Assembly (NCBI GenBank): GCA_029781465.1
Contig: JAKOWQ010000150.1
Span: forward strand, 1-11,309
Direction of reading: 5' to 3'
Length of the DNA stretch: 11,309 bases
DNA from: Pseudomonadota bacterium
Lineage (GTDB): Bacteria > Pseudomonadota > Alphaproteobacteria > Sphingomonadales > Sphingomonadaceae
A program made the translations under genes and the position numbers. The stretch's first letter is position 1. Each line of letters starts with the position of its first letter. Below are positions 1-6,402 of the stretch, one piece after another. The notes under the pieces are model-generated. The model ran no database searches. It was given only the letters and a program-made list of their open reading frames with translations, and had not been told where the DNA came from.

Positions 1-1
1 C

Positions 2-151
2 ATCCGCCTCGTCGGGGCTGTGCTGATGGAGCAGAACGACGAGTGGCAGCTCCAGCACCGATACATGCAGATCGAAGGCATGGCCGAACTCAACCAACCC
101 ATGATCGAGGAGGAAAATCAGCCCCTACACATCACCGCCAAAGCCGCCTGA
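2..151 (+). CDS. IS256-family (Mutator-type) transposase, C-terminal fragment
   Basis: This is the carboxy end of a transposase open at the left window edge and ending in TGA at 149-151. The frame starts at base 2 and gives 49 residues. It begins IRLVGAVLMEQNDEW and continues with QLQHRYMQIEGMAEL. The pattern of a conserved R-LVGAVL-EQNDEW block, then RYM, then a short variable tail, is what I recognise as the C-terminus of IS256/Mutator transposases, which are DDE enzymes that move the element by a copy-out/paste-in route. The catalytic domain lies outside the window, so whether the gene is intact cannot be judged. Rarer codons such as CTA and AAT are used here more than in the neighbouring chromosomal genes, which fits an acquired element. 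Confidence 0.8.
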   Translation: MRLVGAVLMEQNDEWQLQHRYMQIEGMAELNQPMIEEENQPLHITAKAA

Positions 152-176
152 CGATGGCCCACGGCCACAGCCGAAA

Positions 177-201
177 TTACACCACCTTGACGGACGCGAC
201 C
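177..201 (+). repeat. Probable right terminal inverted repeat of the IS256-family element
   Basis: The sequence after the transposase stop runs TTACACCACC then TTGACGGACGCGACC. Read inward on the minus strand it begins GGTCGCGTCCGTCAAGG, similar in style to ends of many IS256-family elements from proteobacteria. A TTGACG hexamer at 187-192 could act as an outward -35, but no -10 is seen at 16-18 bp spacing before the next start codon. The boundary is uncertain by a few bases because the left repeat cannot be compared. Confidence 0.55.
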
Positions 202-205
202 ATTC

Positions 206-664
206 ATGACGGCAATCACCATGCGCAAGGCCGCAGCTTCGGATCTGCCCGCGATTGTGGCGCTGCTGGCCGACGATCCGCTTGGTCAGGGGCGCGAAAC
301 GGCCACAGGCTTGCTCGATCGCGGATACCGCGATGCCTTCGCCGCGCTCGATGCCAGCCCCGATCAGCTGCTTGCAGTGGCCGAACTCGACGGCAAGGTC
401 GTGGGCACGATGCAGCTCTCGTTTCTGCCCGGGCTATCCCACAAGGGCGCCTGGCGCGGGCTGATCGAGGCAGTGCGGATCGCCGCGCCGCTGCGCTCGC
501 AGGGTCTGGGCGCAGACATGATCGCCTGGGCGCTCGACCGCTTTCGCGAACGCGGCTGCCGGATCGCGCAGCTCACCACCCACAAGTCACGCGAAAAAGC
601 CCACCGGTTCTATGACCGACTGGGCTTCAGGCAATCGCATTTCGGCTACAAGCTGGAGCTTTAG
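206..664 (+). CDS. GNAT family N-acetyltransferase (IS insertion at its 5' end)
   Basis: A 152-residue single-domain GNAT protein, predicted to be cytoplasmic and to move an acetyl group from acetyl-CoA to an amine on an unknown substrate. The N-terminal part (about residues 7-30, MRKAAASDLPAIVALLADDP) is the usual first strand and helix. The acetyl-CoA pyrophosphate loop is RSQGLG at 97-102, and the C-terminal KAHRFYDRLGF at 131-141 is the typical motif-B region. Length fits a full domain. Two starts are possible, ATG 206 and ATG 221; neither has a visible Shine-Dalgarno sequence. The probable end of the IS256 element lies only about 5 bases upstream of ATG 206, so the native promoter and ribosome site have been removed. 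The gene may be silent or may depend on read-through from the transposase. Substrate unknown. Confidence 0.85.
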   Translation: MTAITMRKAAASDLPAIVALLADDPLGQGRETATGLLDRGYRDAFAALDASPDQLLAVAELDGKVVGTMQLSFLPGLSHKGAWRGLIEAVRIAAPLRSQGLGADMIAWALDRFRERGCRIAQLTTHKSREKAHRFYDRLGFRQSHFGYKLEL

Positions 665-692
665 AGCCTGTCCTGATTAGGTGGAGGCTCTA
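662..692. terminator. 8-bp inverted repeat spanning both convergent stop codons; possible bidirectional terminator
   Basis: TAGAGCCT (662-669) and AGGCTCTA (685-692) are perfect reverse complements, with a 15-nt loop that contains a smaller CCT/AGG pair. The left arm begins with the TAG stop of the acetyltransferase. The right arm ends with the complement of the TAG stop of the pilin gene. The position between convergent genes suits a two-way terminator, but neither side has a run of T, so intrinsic termination is uncertain. Confidence 0.4.
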
Positions 693-875
693 GTTGGTCG
701 CCTGGGCGGTGGCATCGGCCACCTTGGTCGCGGTATCGTTGTAGCTGCTCTGCACTTCGGAGCCGAGATTGCCGACCGAGGCCAGCAGCCCCACCACCAT
801 CAGCCCGAGAATCAATGCAAGCTCAACCGCGGCAGCACCGCGCACATTGCCGAGAAGTTTCTTCATCGCCTTCAT
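690..875 (-). CDS. Flp/type IVb-like small pilin
   Basis: A 61-residue protein with the build of a type IVb (Flp) prepilin: a short basic leader (MKAMKKLLGNVRG), a G|AAAVE processing site for prepilin peptidase with glutamate at mature position 5, then a hydrophobic helix (ELALILGLMVVGLLASVG) and a short polar tail with LGSEVQSSYN. Such pilins are inserted in the inner membrane, cleaved by a TadV/PilD-type peptidase and assembled into adhesive pili by Tad machinery. Residue 6 of the mature form is Leu instead of the Tyr common in Flp (EY), which leans toward TadE/TadF-like pseudopilins, but the size is that of Flp. The start at 875 is preferred over an ATG at 899 because AAGGGG stands 7 nt upstream. 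No tad genes are in the window, so this copy is an orphan here. Confidence 0.75.
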   Translation of the reverse strand: MKAMKKLLGNVRGAAAVELALILGLMVVGLLASVGNLGSEVQSSYNDTATKVADATAQATN

Positions 876-882
876 GATCCGA

Positions 883-888
883 CCCCTT
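883..888 (-). promoter_or_regulatory. Ribosome binding site that fixes the pilin start
   Basis: On the minus strand AAGGGG lies 7 nt before the ATG at 875-873. The longer reading frame beginning at 899 has no such site and would place extra residues before the basic leader. A TTGACC hexamer at 911-916 (minus strand) could be a -35 element, but no convincing -10 follows it. Confidence 0.55.
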
Positions 889-951
889 TGCGGATGCAAT
901 TCCGTGGTTGGGTCAATAGTTTGATAAGGTTAATTCGGGGTAACCATGAGC

Positions 952-3015
952 TTACCCGGCATTGCGCACGATTTCCGCCCAGGCCGCCTCGTCGATCACC
1001 GCGATTCCCAGTTCCTGCGCCTTCTTGAGGTTTGACCCCGCACCGGGTCCGGCCACGACCAGATCGGTCTTGGCCGAAACCGTCCCGGCGGCGCGCGCAC
1101 CCAGGCGTTCGGCCTGGGCCTTGGCTTCGTCGCGGCTCATCGTCTCCAGCGCCCCGGTGAAGACCACGGTCTTGCCGGCGACCGCGCTGTCGCGGGTTTC
1201 GACCACGTAGGGCGGCGGAGAGACTTCGTGCAGGATATCCTCCCACACGGCAACGTTGTGCTGCTCATGGAAAAAGTCGCCCAGCGCCTCGACCACGGCG
1301 GGGCCGATCCCGTCGATTGCCGTGAGCTCGGCAAGGGCCTCTTCCTCGCCCCGCATCGCCTGTTCGGCTGCCCGGCGCAATTCGGCCAGACTTGCGAACC
1401 GCTTCATCAGATCGCGCGCGGTTACCGCGCCGACATGACGGATGCCCAGGCCAAACAGCAACCGCGCGGCATCGGGCGAACGGCGCGCCTCGATCGCGGC
1501 GAGCAGGTTGTCGACCGACTTTTCCTTCCAACCCTCGCGCCCAAGGATCTCTTCGCGCCGCTTTCTCAGCCGGAAGATGTCCGCCGGGCTTTCCAGCCAG
1601 CCGAGCGCGAAGAACTCGTCGATGGTTTTCTCCCCCAGCCCGTCGATATCGAGCGCGGCGCGGCTGACGAAATGCTTGAGCCGTTCGGTGCGCTGCGCCG
1701 GGCAGATCAGCCCGCCGGTGCAGCGCACATCGACCTCGCCCTCCTCCGCCACCGCCTCGCTGCCGCATTCGGGGCAGTGATCGGGGAAGGCATAGACTGC
1801 GCGCGGTTCCGCGCGGGTGAGGTTTTCGACCACCTGCGGGATCACGTCGCCCGCGCGCTGGATCACCACCCGGTCCCCCGGACGCACCCCCAGCCGGGCG
1901 ATCTCGTCGCGGTTGTGCAGGGTGACGTTGGAGACCATCACCCCGCCCACCGAGACCGGATGGAGCCGCCCCACCGGAGTGAGCTTGCCGGTGCGGCCAA
2001 CCTGAATGTCGATCGCCTCGAGCGTAGTTTCGGCCCGCTCGGCCGGAAACTTGTGCGCGATCGCCCAGCGCGGCGCCTTGGCGACAAAGCCCAGCCGCTC
2101 TTGCCAGTCGAGCCGGTCAACCTTGTAGACCACCCCGTCGATGTCATGCGGCAGCTCGGAGCGGGCGTGCTCGATCGCGCGGTAATGATCCAGCACCGCC
2201 CCCAGCGAAGCGCAGCGTTTGAGCAGCGGCGAGACCGGCACGCCCCATCCGGCAATGCGCTGCATCATCGCAAACTGGCTCGCTTCGGGCACCGCGCTTG
2301 CCGCGCCCCAGCCCCAGGCAAGGAAGCGCAGGGGGCGGCTGGCGGTCACTGCCGCGTCCTTCTGGCGCAGCGATCCCGCCGCGGCGTTGCGCGGATTGGC
2401 GAAGATCTTGCCCCCGGCTGCTTCTTGCGCCGCGTTGAGCGCCAGGAAATCGGCCTTGGCCATGAACACCTCGCCACGCACCTCGAACAGCGCAGGCACC
2501 TCGCCGCTCAGGCGGCGCGGGATGTCGGCGATGGTCAGTACATTGGGCGTCACGTCCTCGCCCACCTCGCCGTCGCCGCGGGTGGCGGCGCGGACCAATT
2601 GCCCGTGTTCATAACGCAGCGAGCAGGACAGGCCGTCGATCTTGTCTTCCGCGGTCATCGCCAGTTCGGCATCCTCCGGCTGGGCAAGGAAGCGCCGCAC
2701 CCGGGCAAGGAAATCGGCCACGTCCTCGCCCGAAAAGGCGTTGTCGAGGCTGAACATGCGGCTCTCATGGCGCACCTTGGTGAGCGGCGAGGCGGCAACA
2801 TCGTGGCCGACCTTGCGGCTCGGGCTGTCCTCGCGGATCAGATGCGGGAAAGCCGCCTCCAGCGCGGCATTTCGGCGCACCAGCGCGTCATAGTCCGCGT
2901 CGGAAATTTCGGGCGAATCCTCGGCATGATAGAGCCGGTTGTGATGCGCGATCTGGCGCGCCAGCCGCATCAGCTCGTTCGCGGCCCCGGCTTCGGAAAG
3001 GTTGTCGAATCCCAT
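952..3015 (-). CDS. ligA: NAD-dependent DNA ligase LigA
   Basis: A full-length 687-residue bacterial DNA ligase that seals nicks in DNA using NAD+, needed for Okazaki fragment joining and excision repair. Domains in order: Ia (about 1-65, with HHNRLYHAEDSPEISDADYD), adenylation domain with the catalytic lysine K125 in AEDKIDG, RGDGEVGEDVTPN at 146-158, FEVRGEV at 177-183, DGVVYKVD at 293-300 and KFPAE at 322-326. Next come the OB fold, a four-cysteine zinc finger (C414, C417, C432, C438), helix-hairpin-helix repeats and a C-terminal BRCT domain (about 608-686). All key residues are present. A strong GGGAGG site lies 4 nt before the ATG and overlaps the stop of the upstream acetyltransferase, so translation is probably coupled. 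It is the last gene of the recN-GNAT-ligA run. Confidence 0.98.
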   Translation of the reverse strand: MGFDNLSEAGAANELMRLARQIAHHNRLYHAEDSPEISDADYDALVRRNAALEAAFPHLIREDSPSRKVGHDVAASPLTKVRHESRMFSLDNAFSGEDVADFLARVRRFLAQPEDAELAMTAEDKIDGLSCSLRYEHGQLVRAATRGDGEVGEDVTPNVLTIADIPRRLSGEVPALFEVRGEVFMAKADFLALNAAQEAAGGKIFANPRNAAAGSLRQKDAAVTASRPLRFLAWGWGAASAVPEASQFAMMQRIAGWGVPVSPLLKRCASLGAVLDHYRAIEHARSELPHDIDGVVYKVDRLDWQERLGFVAKAPRWAIAHKFPAERAETTLEAIDIQVGRTGKLTPVGRLHPVSVGGVMVSNVTLHNRDEIARLGVRPGDRVVIQRAGDVIPQVVENLTRAEPRAVYAFPDHCPECGSEAVAEEGEVDVRCTGGLICPAQRTERLKHFVSRAALDIDGLGEKTIDEFFALGWLESPADIFRLRKRREEILGREGWKEKSVDNLLAAIEARRSPDAARLLFGLGIRHVGAVTARDLMKRFASLAELRRAAEQAMRGEEEALAELTAIDGIGPAVVEALGDFFHEQHNVAVWEDILHEVSPPPYVVETRDSAVAGKTVVFTGALETMSRDEAKAQAERLGARAAGTVSAKTDLVVAGPGAGSNLKKAQELGIAVIDEAAWAEIVRNAG

Positions 3016-3024
3016 CCGGCCTCC

Positions 3025-3711
3025 CTAGGCCCGCGCCAGCACGGTGACCACCATTTCGCGGCGGGGGGAAAAGCCGAGCGAATGGTAGAGCCGGATCGCC
3101 GAAATGTTGCCGGCATAAGAATGGAGAAACGGCGTATCGCCGCGCGCGACAAGGCCGGCCATGACCGTGCGGATCAGCCCGGCGGCCAGCCCCTGGCCGC
3201 GATAGTCGGGCAGGGTGCAGACCCCCGAAACCTCGGCCAGCCGCGCGCCCGGGCGCATCCGCTCGCCCGCCATCGCCACCAGCCGGCCTTGGCGGCGGAT
3301 GCCGTGGAAGGTGCCATAGTGCCGGGTCAACTCGCCCCACGGCCCCGGCTCGGTGGCATAGGCCAGCGCAGCCATCTCTGCCGCATCGTCTTCGCCCAGC
3401 ACCACCGCTTCCACGTCGCCCGGCTGCGGCGGCACGGGTGCTTCGGCCACCATCTGCAGCAGCGGCGCGGTGCGCACGATCCGCGCTCCGGGCGGCACAG
3501 GCCATCCCTTTGGCTCGACCAGCCAGAGCACGTCGCGGTCCCCCTCCAGCAAGGCTCCGAGCCCGGCCTGCGCCTCGGCCGAGGCATCGCGAGCAGCGGC
3601 GAAAGGCCCATATCCTGGGTCGATCCGCAGCGCCCGCGCATCGCCGCGCGCCAGCCCCGCCTGGCGTCCGGTGAGCATGTTCCAGACCGGGCGATCGAGA
3701 GGATGGTCCAC
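3025..3711 (-). CDS. GNAT family N-acetyltransferase (FR47-like), between recN and ligA
   Basis: A 228-residue protein with a C-terminal GNAT domain. The N-terminal ~95 residues (DHPLDRPVWNMLTGRQAGLA, and WLVEPKGWPVPPGARIVRTA) are a family-specific region without motifs I can assign. The acetyltransferase core runs from about 100: VCTLPDYRGQGLAAGLI carries the R-G-Q-G-L-A acetyl-CoA loop, and LHSYAGNISAIRLYHSLGF is the C-terminal signature of FR47-like members. The substrate is unknown. It starts with GTG, 2 nt after the recN stop, with GAGGGGG inside the end of recN as ribosome site. It ends 9 nt before ligA. The spacing makes it a member of the recN-ligA operon and thus possibly SOS-induced. 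A role in DNA repair is not shown; it may simply be co-transcribed. Confidence 0.88.
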   Translation of the reverse strand: MDHPLDRPVWNMLTGRQAGLARGDARALRIDPGYGPFAAARDASAEAQAGLGALLEGDRDVLWLVEPKGWPVPPGARIVRTAPLLQMVAEAPVPPQPGDVEAVVLGEDDAAEMAALAYATEPGPWGELTRHYGTFHGIRRQGRLVAMAGERMRPGARLAEVSGVCTLPDYRGQGLAAGLIRTVMAGLVARGDTPFLHSYAGNISAIRLYHSLGFSPRREMVVTVLARA

Positions 3712-3713
3712 TT

Positions 3714-5378
3714 CTACACCCCCTCGAGCAAGCGATCGGCCTGGGCACGGGCTTCGGGCGTGATTTCCGCGCCGGAGAGCATTCGGGCGATTTCCTCCTG
3801 CCGTCCGGCCTCGTCGAGCAGGCTTACCGAGGTGCGGGTGACAGTGCCCTCGCTCGATTTGGCGATGACGTAGTGCTGCTGCCCGCGCGCGGCGACCTGC
3901 GGGCTGTGGGTGACGGCCAGCAGCTGCCCTTGCACGGCCAGCCGCGCCAGCCGCTCGCCGATCGCGCTGGCGACCGCGCCGCCCACCCCCCGATCGATCT
4001 CATCGAAGATCACCGTGGCTGCTCCGCCCTCTTCCGCCAGCGCCACCTTGAGCGCGAGGATGAAGCGCGAAAGCTCGCCCCCGCTGGCGATCTTGGCGAG
4101 CGGGGCGAAATCGGCGCCGGGGTTGGTCGAGATCAGGAATTCGACCCGGTCGATCCCGGCGGCTGCCCATTGCTCCTCGGGCAGCCGCGTCAGCGCGGTG
4201 CGAAACCGCGCGGCATCGAGCTTGAGCGGCGCCAGCTCGCCCGCCACCGCCGTATCGAGCCGCTGCGCGGCGGAATGACGCACTGCCGACAGCGCCTCCG
4301 CCCGTTCGCAGTATGCGTCTCGCGCATCCCGCGCCGCCACCTCTAGCCCGGCCAGCTCCGCCTCGCCGCTCGCGATCGCATCGAGCTCGCCGCGCATCGC
4401 GCGCATCCGGGCGGGCAGATCGTCAACCTGGCACTGGTGCTTGCGCGCGGCGGCGCGCAGATCGAACAGGCGGGTTTCGATCCGGTCGAGCGCGGCGGGA
4501 TCGTGGGCCAGGGCTTCGGCCGCGCGCTCCAGCCGGTCCTCGGCCTCGCCCGCCTCGATCACCGCACGGTCAAGCGCGGCGAGCGCCTCGGCCAGCAGCG
4601 GATGCTCCCCAGCGATCCGGTCAAGCCGCCGCGCCGCGCCGCGCAGCGTGGCAAGCGCCGAATCCGATCCCGCCCACAGCATCTGCAAGACGGCGAGATC
4701 GTCGGTCAGCTTCTCGCCCTTCTGCATCGCGGCGCGGGCCTCGGCGAGCTGCTGCTCCTCGCCCTCGGCCGGTTCGAGCGCGGTCAGCTCGGCCAGATGG
4801 GCCAGCAGCAGGTCTCGGTCAGCCCCGGCCTTGGCGATCCGGGCGCGCGCCGCTCCAAGAGCCTCCTCGGCGCCGCGCCAGGCATTCCACGCCGCCTCCA
4901 CCGCAGCAATATCCCCGCGTGCGTAGCGATCGAGCAGCGCCCGGTGCCCGCGCGGGTTGACCAGGCCGCGATCGTCGTGCTGGCCGTGCAGTTCGACCAG
5001 ATGGGATGACAGTTCGCGCAGAAGCGCGGCGCCGACCGCCTGATCGTTGATGAAGGCCTTCGATCCGCCATCGGCACGGACCCGGCGCTTGACGATCAGT
5101 GCCTCGCCCGGCTCGACGTCCACCTCGGCCTCGGCCAGGATCGCCCGGATCGGCGCGGGTATGGCGGCAAACTCAAAGCTGGCGGAAACGCTGGCCTGAT
5201 CCGCTCCGGCGCGGACCAGCGCGGTTTCCGCGCGCGCGCCCAGCGCCAGACCCAATGCATCGAGCAGGATCGACTTGCCCGCCCCGGTCTCCCCGGTCAG
5301 CACGCCCAGCCCGCCCGCGAACTCCAGTTCGAGCGCGTCGATCAGCACGACATTGCGGATGGCGAGGCGGGTCAGCAT
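3714..5378 (-). CDS. recN: DNA repair protein RecN (SMC-like ATPase)
   Basis: A 554-residue SMC-like ATPase that acts on DNA double-strand breaks by holding DNA and assisting RecA-dependent recombination. The N-terminus MLTRLAIRNVVLIDALELEF is canonical. Walker A is GETGAGKS (29-36) and LVELHGQHDDRGL (127-139) is the conserved RecN block after it. A coiled-coil region rich in Ala, Glu and Arg runs from about 150 to 385. The ABC signature is ASGGELSR (431-438), Walker B is TVIFDEID (455-462) and the H-switch is VTHSPQVA (489-496). Complete and apparently functional. The start is certain from homology, yet there is no Shine-Dalgarno sequence: the bases before ATG are the SOS box itself, so the mRNA may be leaderless or nearly so. 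First gene of the recN-GNAT-ligA run. Confidence 0.98.
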   Translation of the reverse strand: MLTRLAIRNVVLIDALELEFAGGLGVLTGETGAGKSILLDALGLALGARAETALVRAGADQASVSASFEFAAIPAPIRAILAEAEVDVEPGEALIVKRRVRADGGSKAFINDQAVGAALLRELSSHLVELHGQHDDRGLVNPRGHRALLDRYARGDIAAVEAAWNAWRGAEEALGAARARIAKAGADRDLLLAHLAELTALEPAEGEEQQLAEARAAMQKGEKLTDDLAVLQMLWAGSDSALATLRGAARRLDRIAGEHPLLAEALAALDRAVIEAGEAEDRLERAAEALAHDPAALDRIETRLFDLRAAARKHQCQVDDLPARMRAMRGELDAIASGEAELAGLEVAARDARDAYCERAEALSAVRHSAAQRLDTAVAGELAPLKLDAARFRTALTRLPEEQWAAAGIDRVEFLISTNPGADFAPLAKIASGGELSRFILALKVALAEEGGAATVIFDEIDRGVGGAVASAIGERLARLAVQGQLLAVTHSPQVAARGQQHYVIAKSSEGTVTRTSVSLLDEAGRQEEIARMLSGAEITPEARAQADRLLEGV

Positions 5379-5393
5379 GTTCGTGCACTGTTC
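5379..5393. promoter_or_regulatory. LexA/SOS box (alphaproteobacterial GTTC-N7-GTTC) abutting the recN start
   Basis: GTTC (5379-5382), seven bases, GTTC (5390-5393) is an exact match to the direct-repeat operator bound by LexA in many alphaproteobacteria. On the recN strand it reads GAAC-N7-GAAC and touches the ATG. recN is a classic SOS gene, so motif and target agree. LexA bound here would cover the transcription start region. Confidence 0.85.
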
Positions 5394-5418
5394 TAACGCG
5401 CGAATGCCCCGCCGTCAC
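5390..5418 (-). promoter_or_regulatory. Candidate recN promoter overlapping the SOS box
   Basis: On the minus strand GTGACG (5418-5413) as -35 and TAGAAC (5395-5390) as -10 are separated by 17 bp, each matching 4 of 6 consensus bases. The -10 shares GAAC with the SOS box. Transcription would start within a few bases of the ATG, which agrees with the absence of a ribosome binding site. This is a by-eye prediction. Confidence 0.4.
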
Positions 5419-5443
5419 GGCCAAAGCGACGGTTTTTCCGCCA

Positions 5444-5461
5444 CTGTCACAGCTCCGTCAC
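5444..5461 (+). promoter_or_regulatory. PHO box (PhoB operator) upstream of the plcP-agt-like operon
   Basis: CTGTCAC-AGCT-CCGTCAC is a direct repeat of 7 bp with a 4-bp spacer (11-bp period). Each half differs by one base from the known PHO half-site CTGTCAT/C. It points toward the downstream metallophosphoesterase gene, whose ATG is 68 nt further on. No clear -10 follows, which is common for PhoB-activated promoters. The agreement of motif and gene function raises the likelihood; it has not been scored against a matrix. Confidence 0.6.
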
Positions 5462-5529
5462 ATCGCCACACAAGTGCAACGCAAGCCGGGCAGAGCGATC
5501 TCAACCGAGGCTGAAATGGCGGAAATCGG

Positions 5530-6402
5530 ATGGCGAATCGTTCCGGCAAGACCCTACCATCGTGGCTCGACCTGCCCGAGCCGCGCTCGTTCCGCCCCAA
5601 GCGGCGTTATCGCACGGTGTGGATCTCCGACATTCACCTGGGCACCCGCGGCTGCAACGCCGAACTGCTGCTCGACTTCCTGCGCGCGACCGAGTGCGAG
5701 ACGCTCTATCTGGTGGGCGACATCGTCGATGGCTGGCGACTGCGCAAGGGCTGGTACTGGCCCGATGCGCACAACGAGGTGGTGCGCCGCCTGCTCAAGA
5801 TGGCGCACCGCGGCACCCATGTGGTGCTGGTGGCGGGCAATCACGACGAAATGCTGCGCCCCTATGCAGGCATGAGTTTCGGCGGGGTGGAGGTGGCGCT
5901 CGAGGCGATCCACACCACCGCCGACGGGCGACGCCTGCTGGTCACCCACGGCGACGGGTTCGACGCGGTGGTACTCTATGCCCGCTGGCTCGCCTTTCTG
6001 GGCGACAAGGCCTATTCGCTGCTGCTGCGGCTCAACGTGGTGCTCAACGCGGTGCGGCGCCGCTTCAAGCTGCCCTACTGGTCGCTTTCGGCTTACCTCA
6101 AGAAGCGGGTCAAGAACGCGGTCCAGTTCATCGGCGCCTTCGAGGAGGCCGTGGCCCATGCCGCGCGCGACCGGCAGGTCGATGGCGTGGTCTGCGGCCA
6201 TATCCATTCCGCTGAGATCCGCCAGATCGGCGAAATCACCTATTACAACGACGGCGACTGGGTCGAAAGCTGCACCGCATTGGTCGAGGACCGGGCGGGC
6301 ACGATCAGCATCGTCGATTGGGCCGAGGAGCACCGCATGGCTGCGCAGCGCCCCGCCTTCACACCCGAAACGGCCATCGAAATGGAAGAGGAACAGGCAT
6401 GA
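5530..6402 (+). CDS. COG2908 metallophosphoesterase, PlcP-like phospholipase C (or LpxH-like diphosphatase)
   Basis: A 290-residue calcineurin-like metallophosphoesterase. Metal-ligand motifs are all visible: SDIHLG (D34, H36), GDIVDGW (D64), GNHD (N104, H105), THGDGFD (H140) and CGHIH (H224, H226). It belongs to the group usually auto-annotated as UDP-2,3-diacylglucosamine diphosphatase. The same family includes PlcP of Sinorhizobium and marine alphaproteobacteria, a phospholipase C that cuts phosphatidylcholine or phosphatidylethanolamine to diacylglycerol in phosphate starvation. I favour the PlcP role from context: a glycosyltransferase overlaps it by 4 nt, and a PHO-like box lies upstream. 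A lipid A role remains possible. No signal peptide; basic and amphipathic stretches around 160-195 could touch the inner membrane. The start has only a weak GGAAA site; it is placed because motif D34 begins soon after. Confidence 0.8.
   Translation: MANRSGKTLPSWLDLPEPRSFRPKRRYRTVWISDIHLGTRGCNAELLLDFLRATECETLYLVGDIVDGWRLRKGWYWPDAHNEVVRRLLKMAHRGTHVVLVAGNHDEMLRPYAGMSFGGVEVALEAIHTTADGRRLLVTHGDGFDAVVLYARWLAFLGDKAYSLLLRLNVVLNAVRRRFKLPYWSLSAYLKKRVKNAVQFIGAFEEAVAHAARDRQVDGVVCGHIHSAEIRQIGEITYYNDGDWVESCTALVEDRAGTISIVDWAEEHRMAAQRPAFTPETAIEMEEEQA

Larger units (their letters stand above)
1..201 (+). mobile_element. Right end of an IS256-family insertion sequence (left part outside window)
   Basis: The stretch holds the last 49 codons of a Mutator/IS256-type transposase, about 25 nt of non-coding sequence, and then a terminal sequence (about 177-201) that reads like the outer inverted repeat of this family. 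The exact outer boundary is inferred, because the left inverted repeat and the other copy of the target-site duplication are outside the window. If the element ends at 201, the 8-9 bp target duplication expected for the family would be about 202-210 and would contain the start codon of the following acetyltransferase gene. Confidence 0.75.

Noticed and set aside
187..192. TTGACG in the IS end as an outward -35 driving the GNAT gene
   Set aside because: No -10-like hexamer lies 16-18 bp downstream before the start codon, so a complete outward or hybrid promoter is not supported.
928..945. GGTTA/TAACC inverted repeat with 8-nt loop just after ligA
   Set aside because: The stem is only 5 bp and AT-containing with no T-run, so it is too weak to call as the ligA terminator.
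2888..3748. A 286-codon minus-strand frame overlapping the GNAT gene and the start of ligA
   Set aside because: It is the same-strand frame shift of two well-supported genes and reads as low-complexity Arg/Ala/Gly sequence.
1228..3873. An 881-codon open frame on the plus strand, antisense to ligA and the adjacent GNAT gene
   Set aside because: It lies wholly over genes with full sets of conserved motifs on the other strand; its translation is rich in His, Arg, Ala and Gly without any domain, as expected for an antisense frame in GC-rich DNA.
5412..5418. CCGTCAC as a third PHO half-site
   Set aside because: It is 32 bp from the first half of the PHO box, not a clean multiple of 11 bp, and is isolated; chance occurrence in this base composition is likely.
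6318..6398. Longer N-terminus for the glycosyltransferase starting at 6318
   Set aside because: The family start MRIAICTDAWHPQ and the ATGA overlap with a good ribosome site place the start at 6399; the extra 27 residues are out-of-frame reading of the previous gene.
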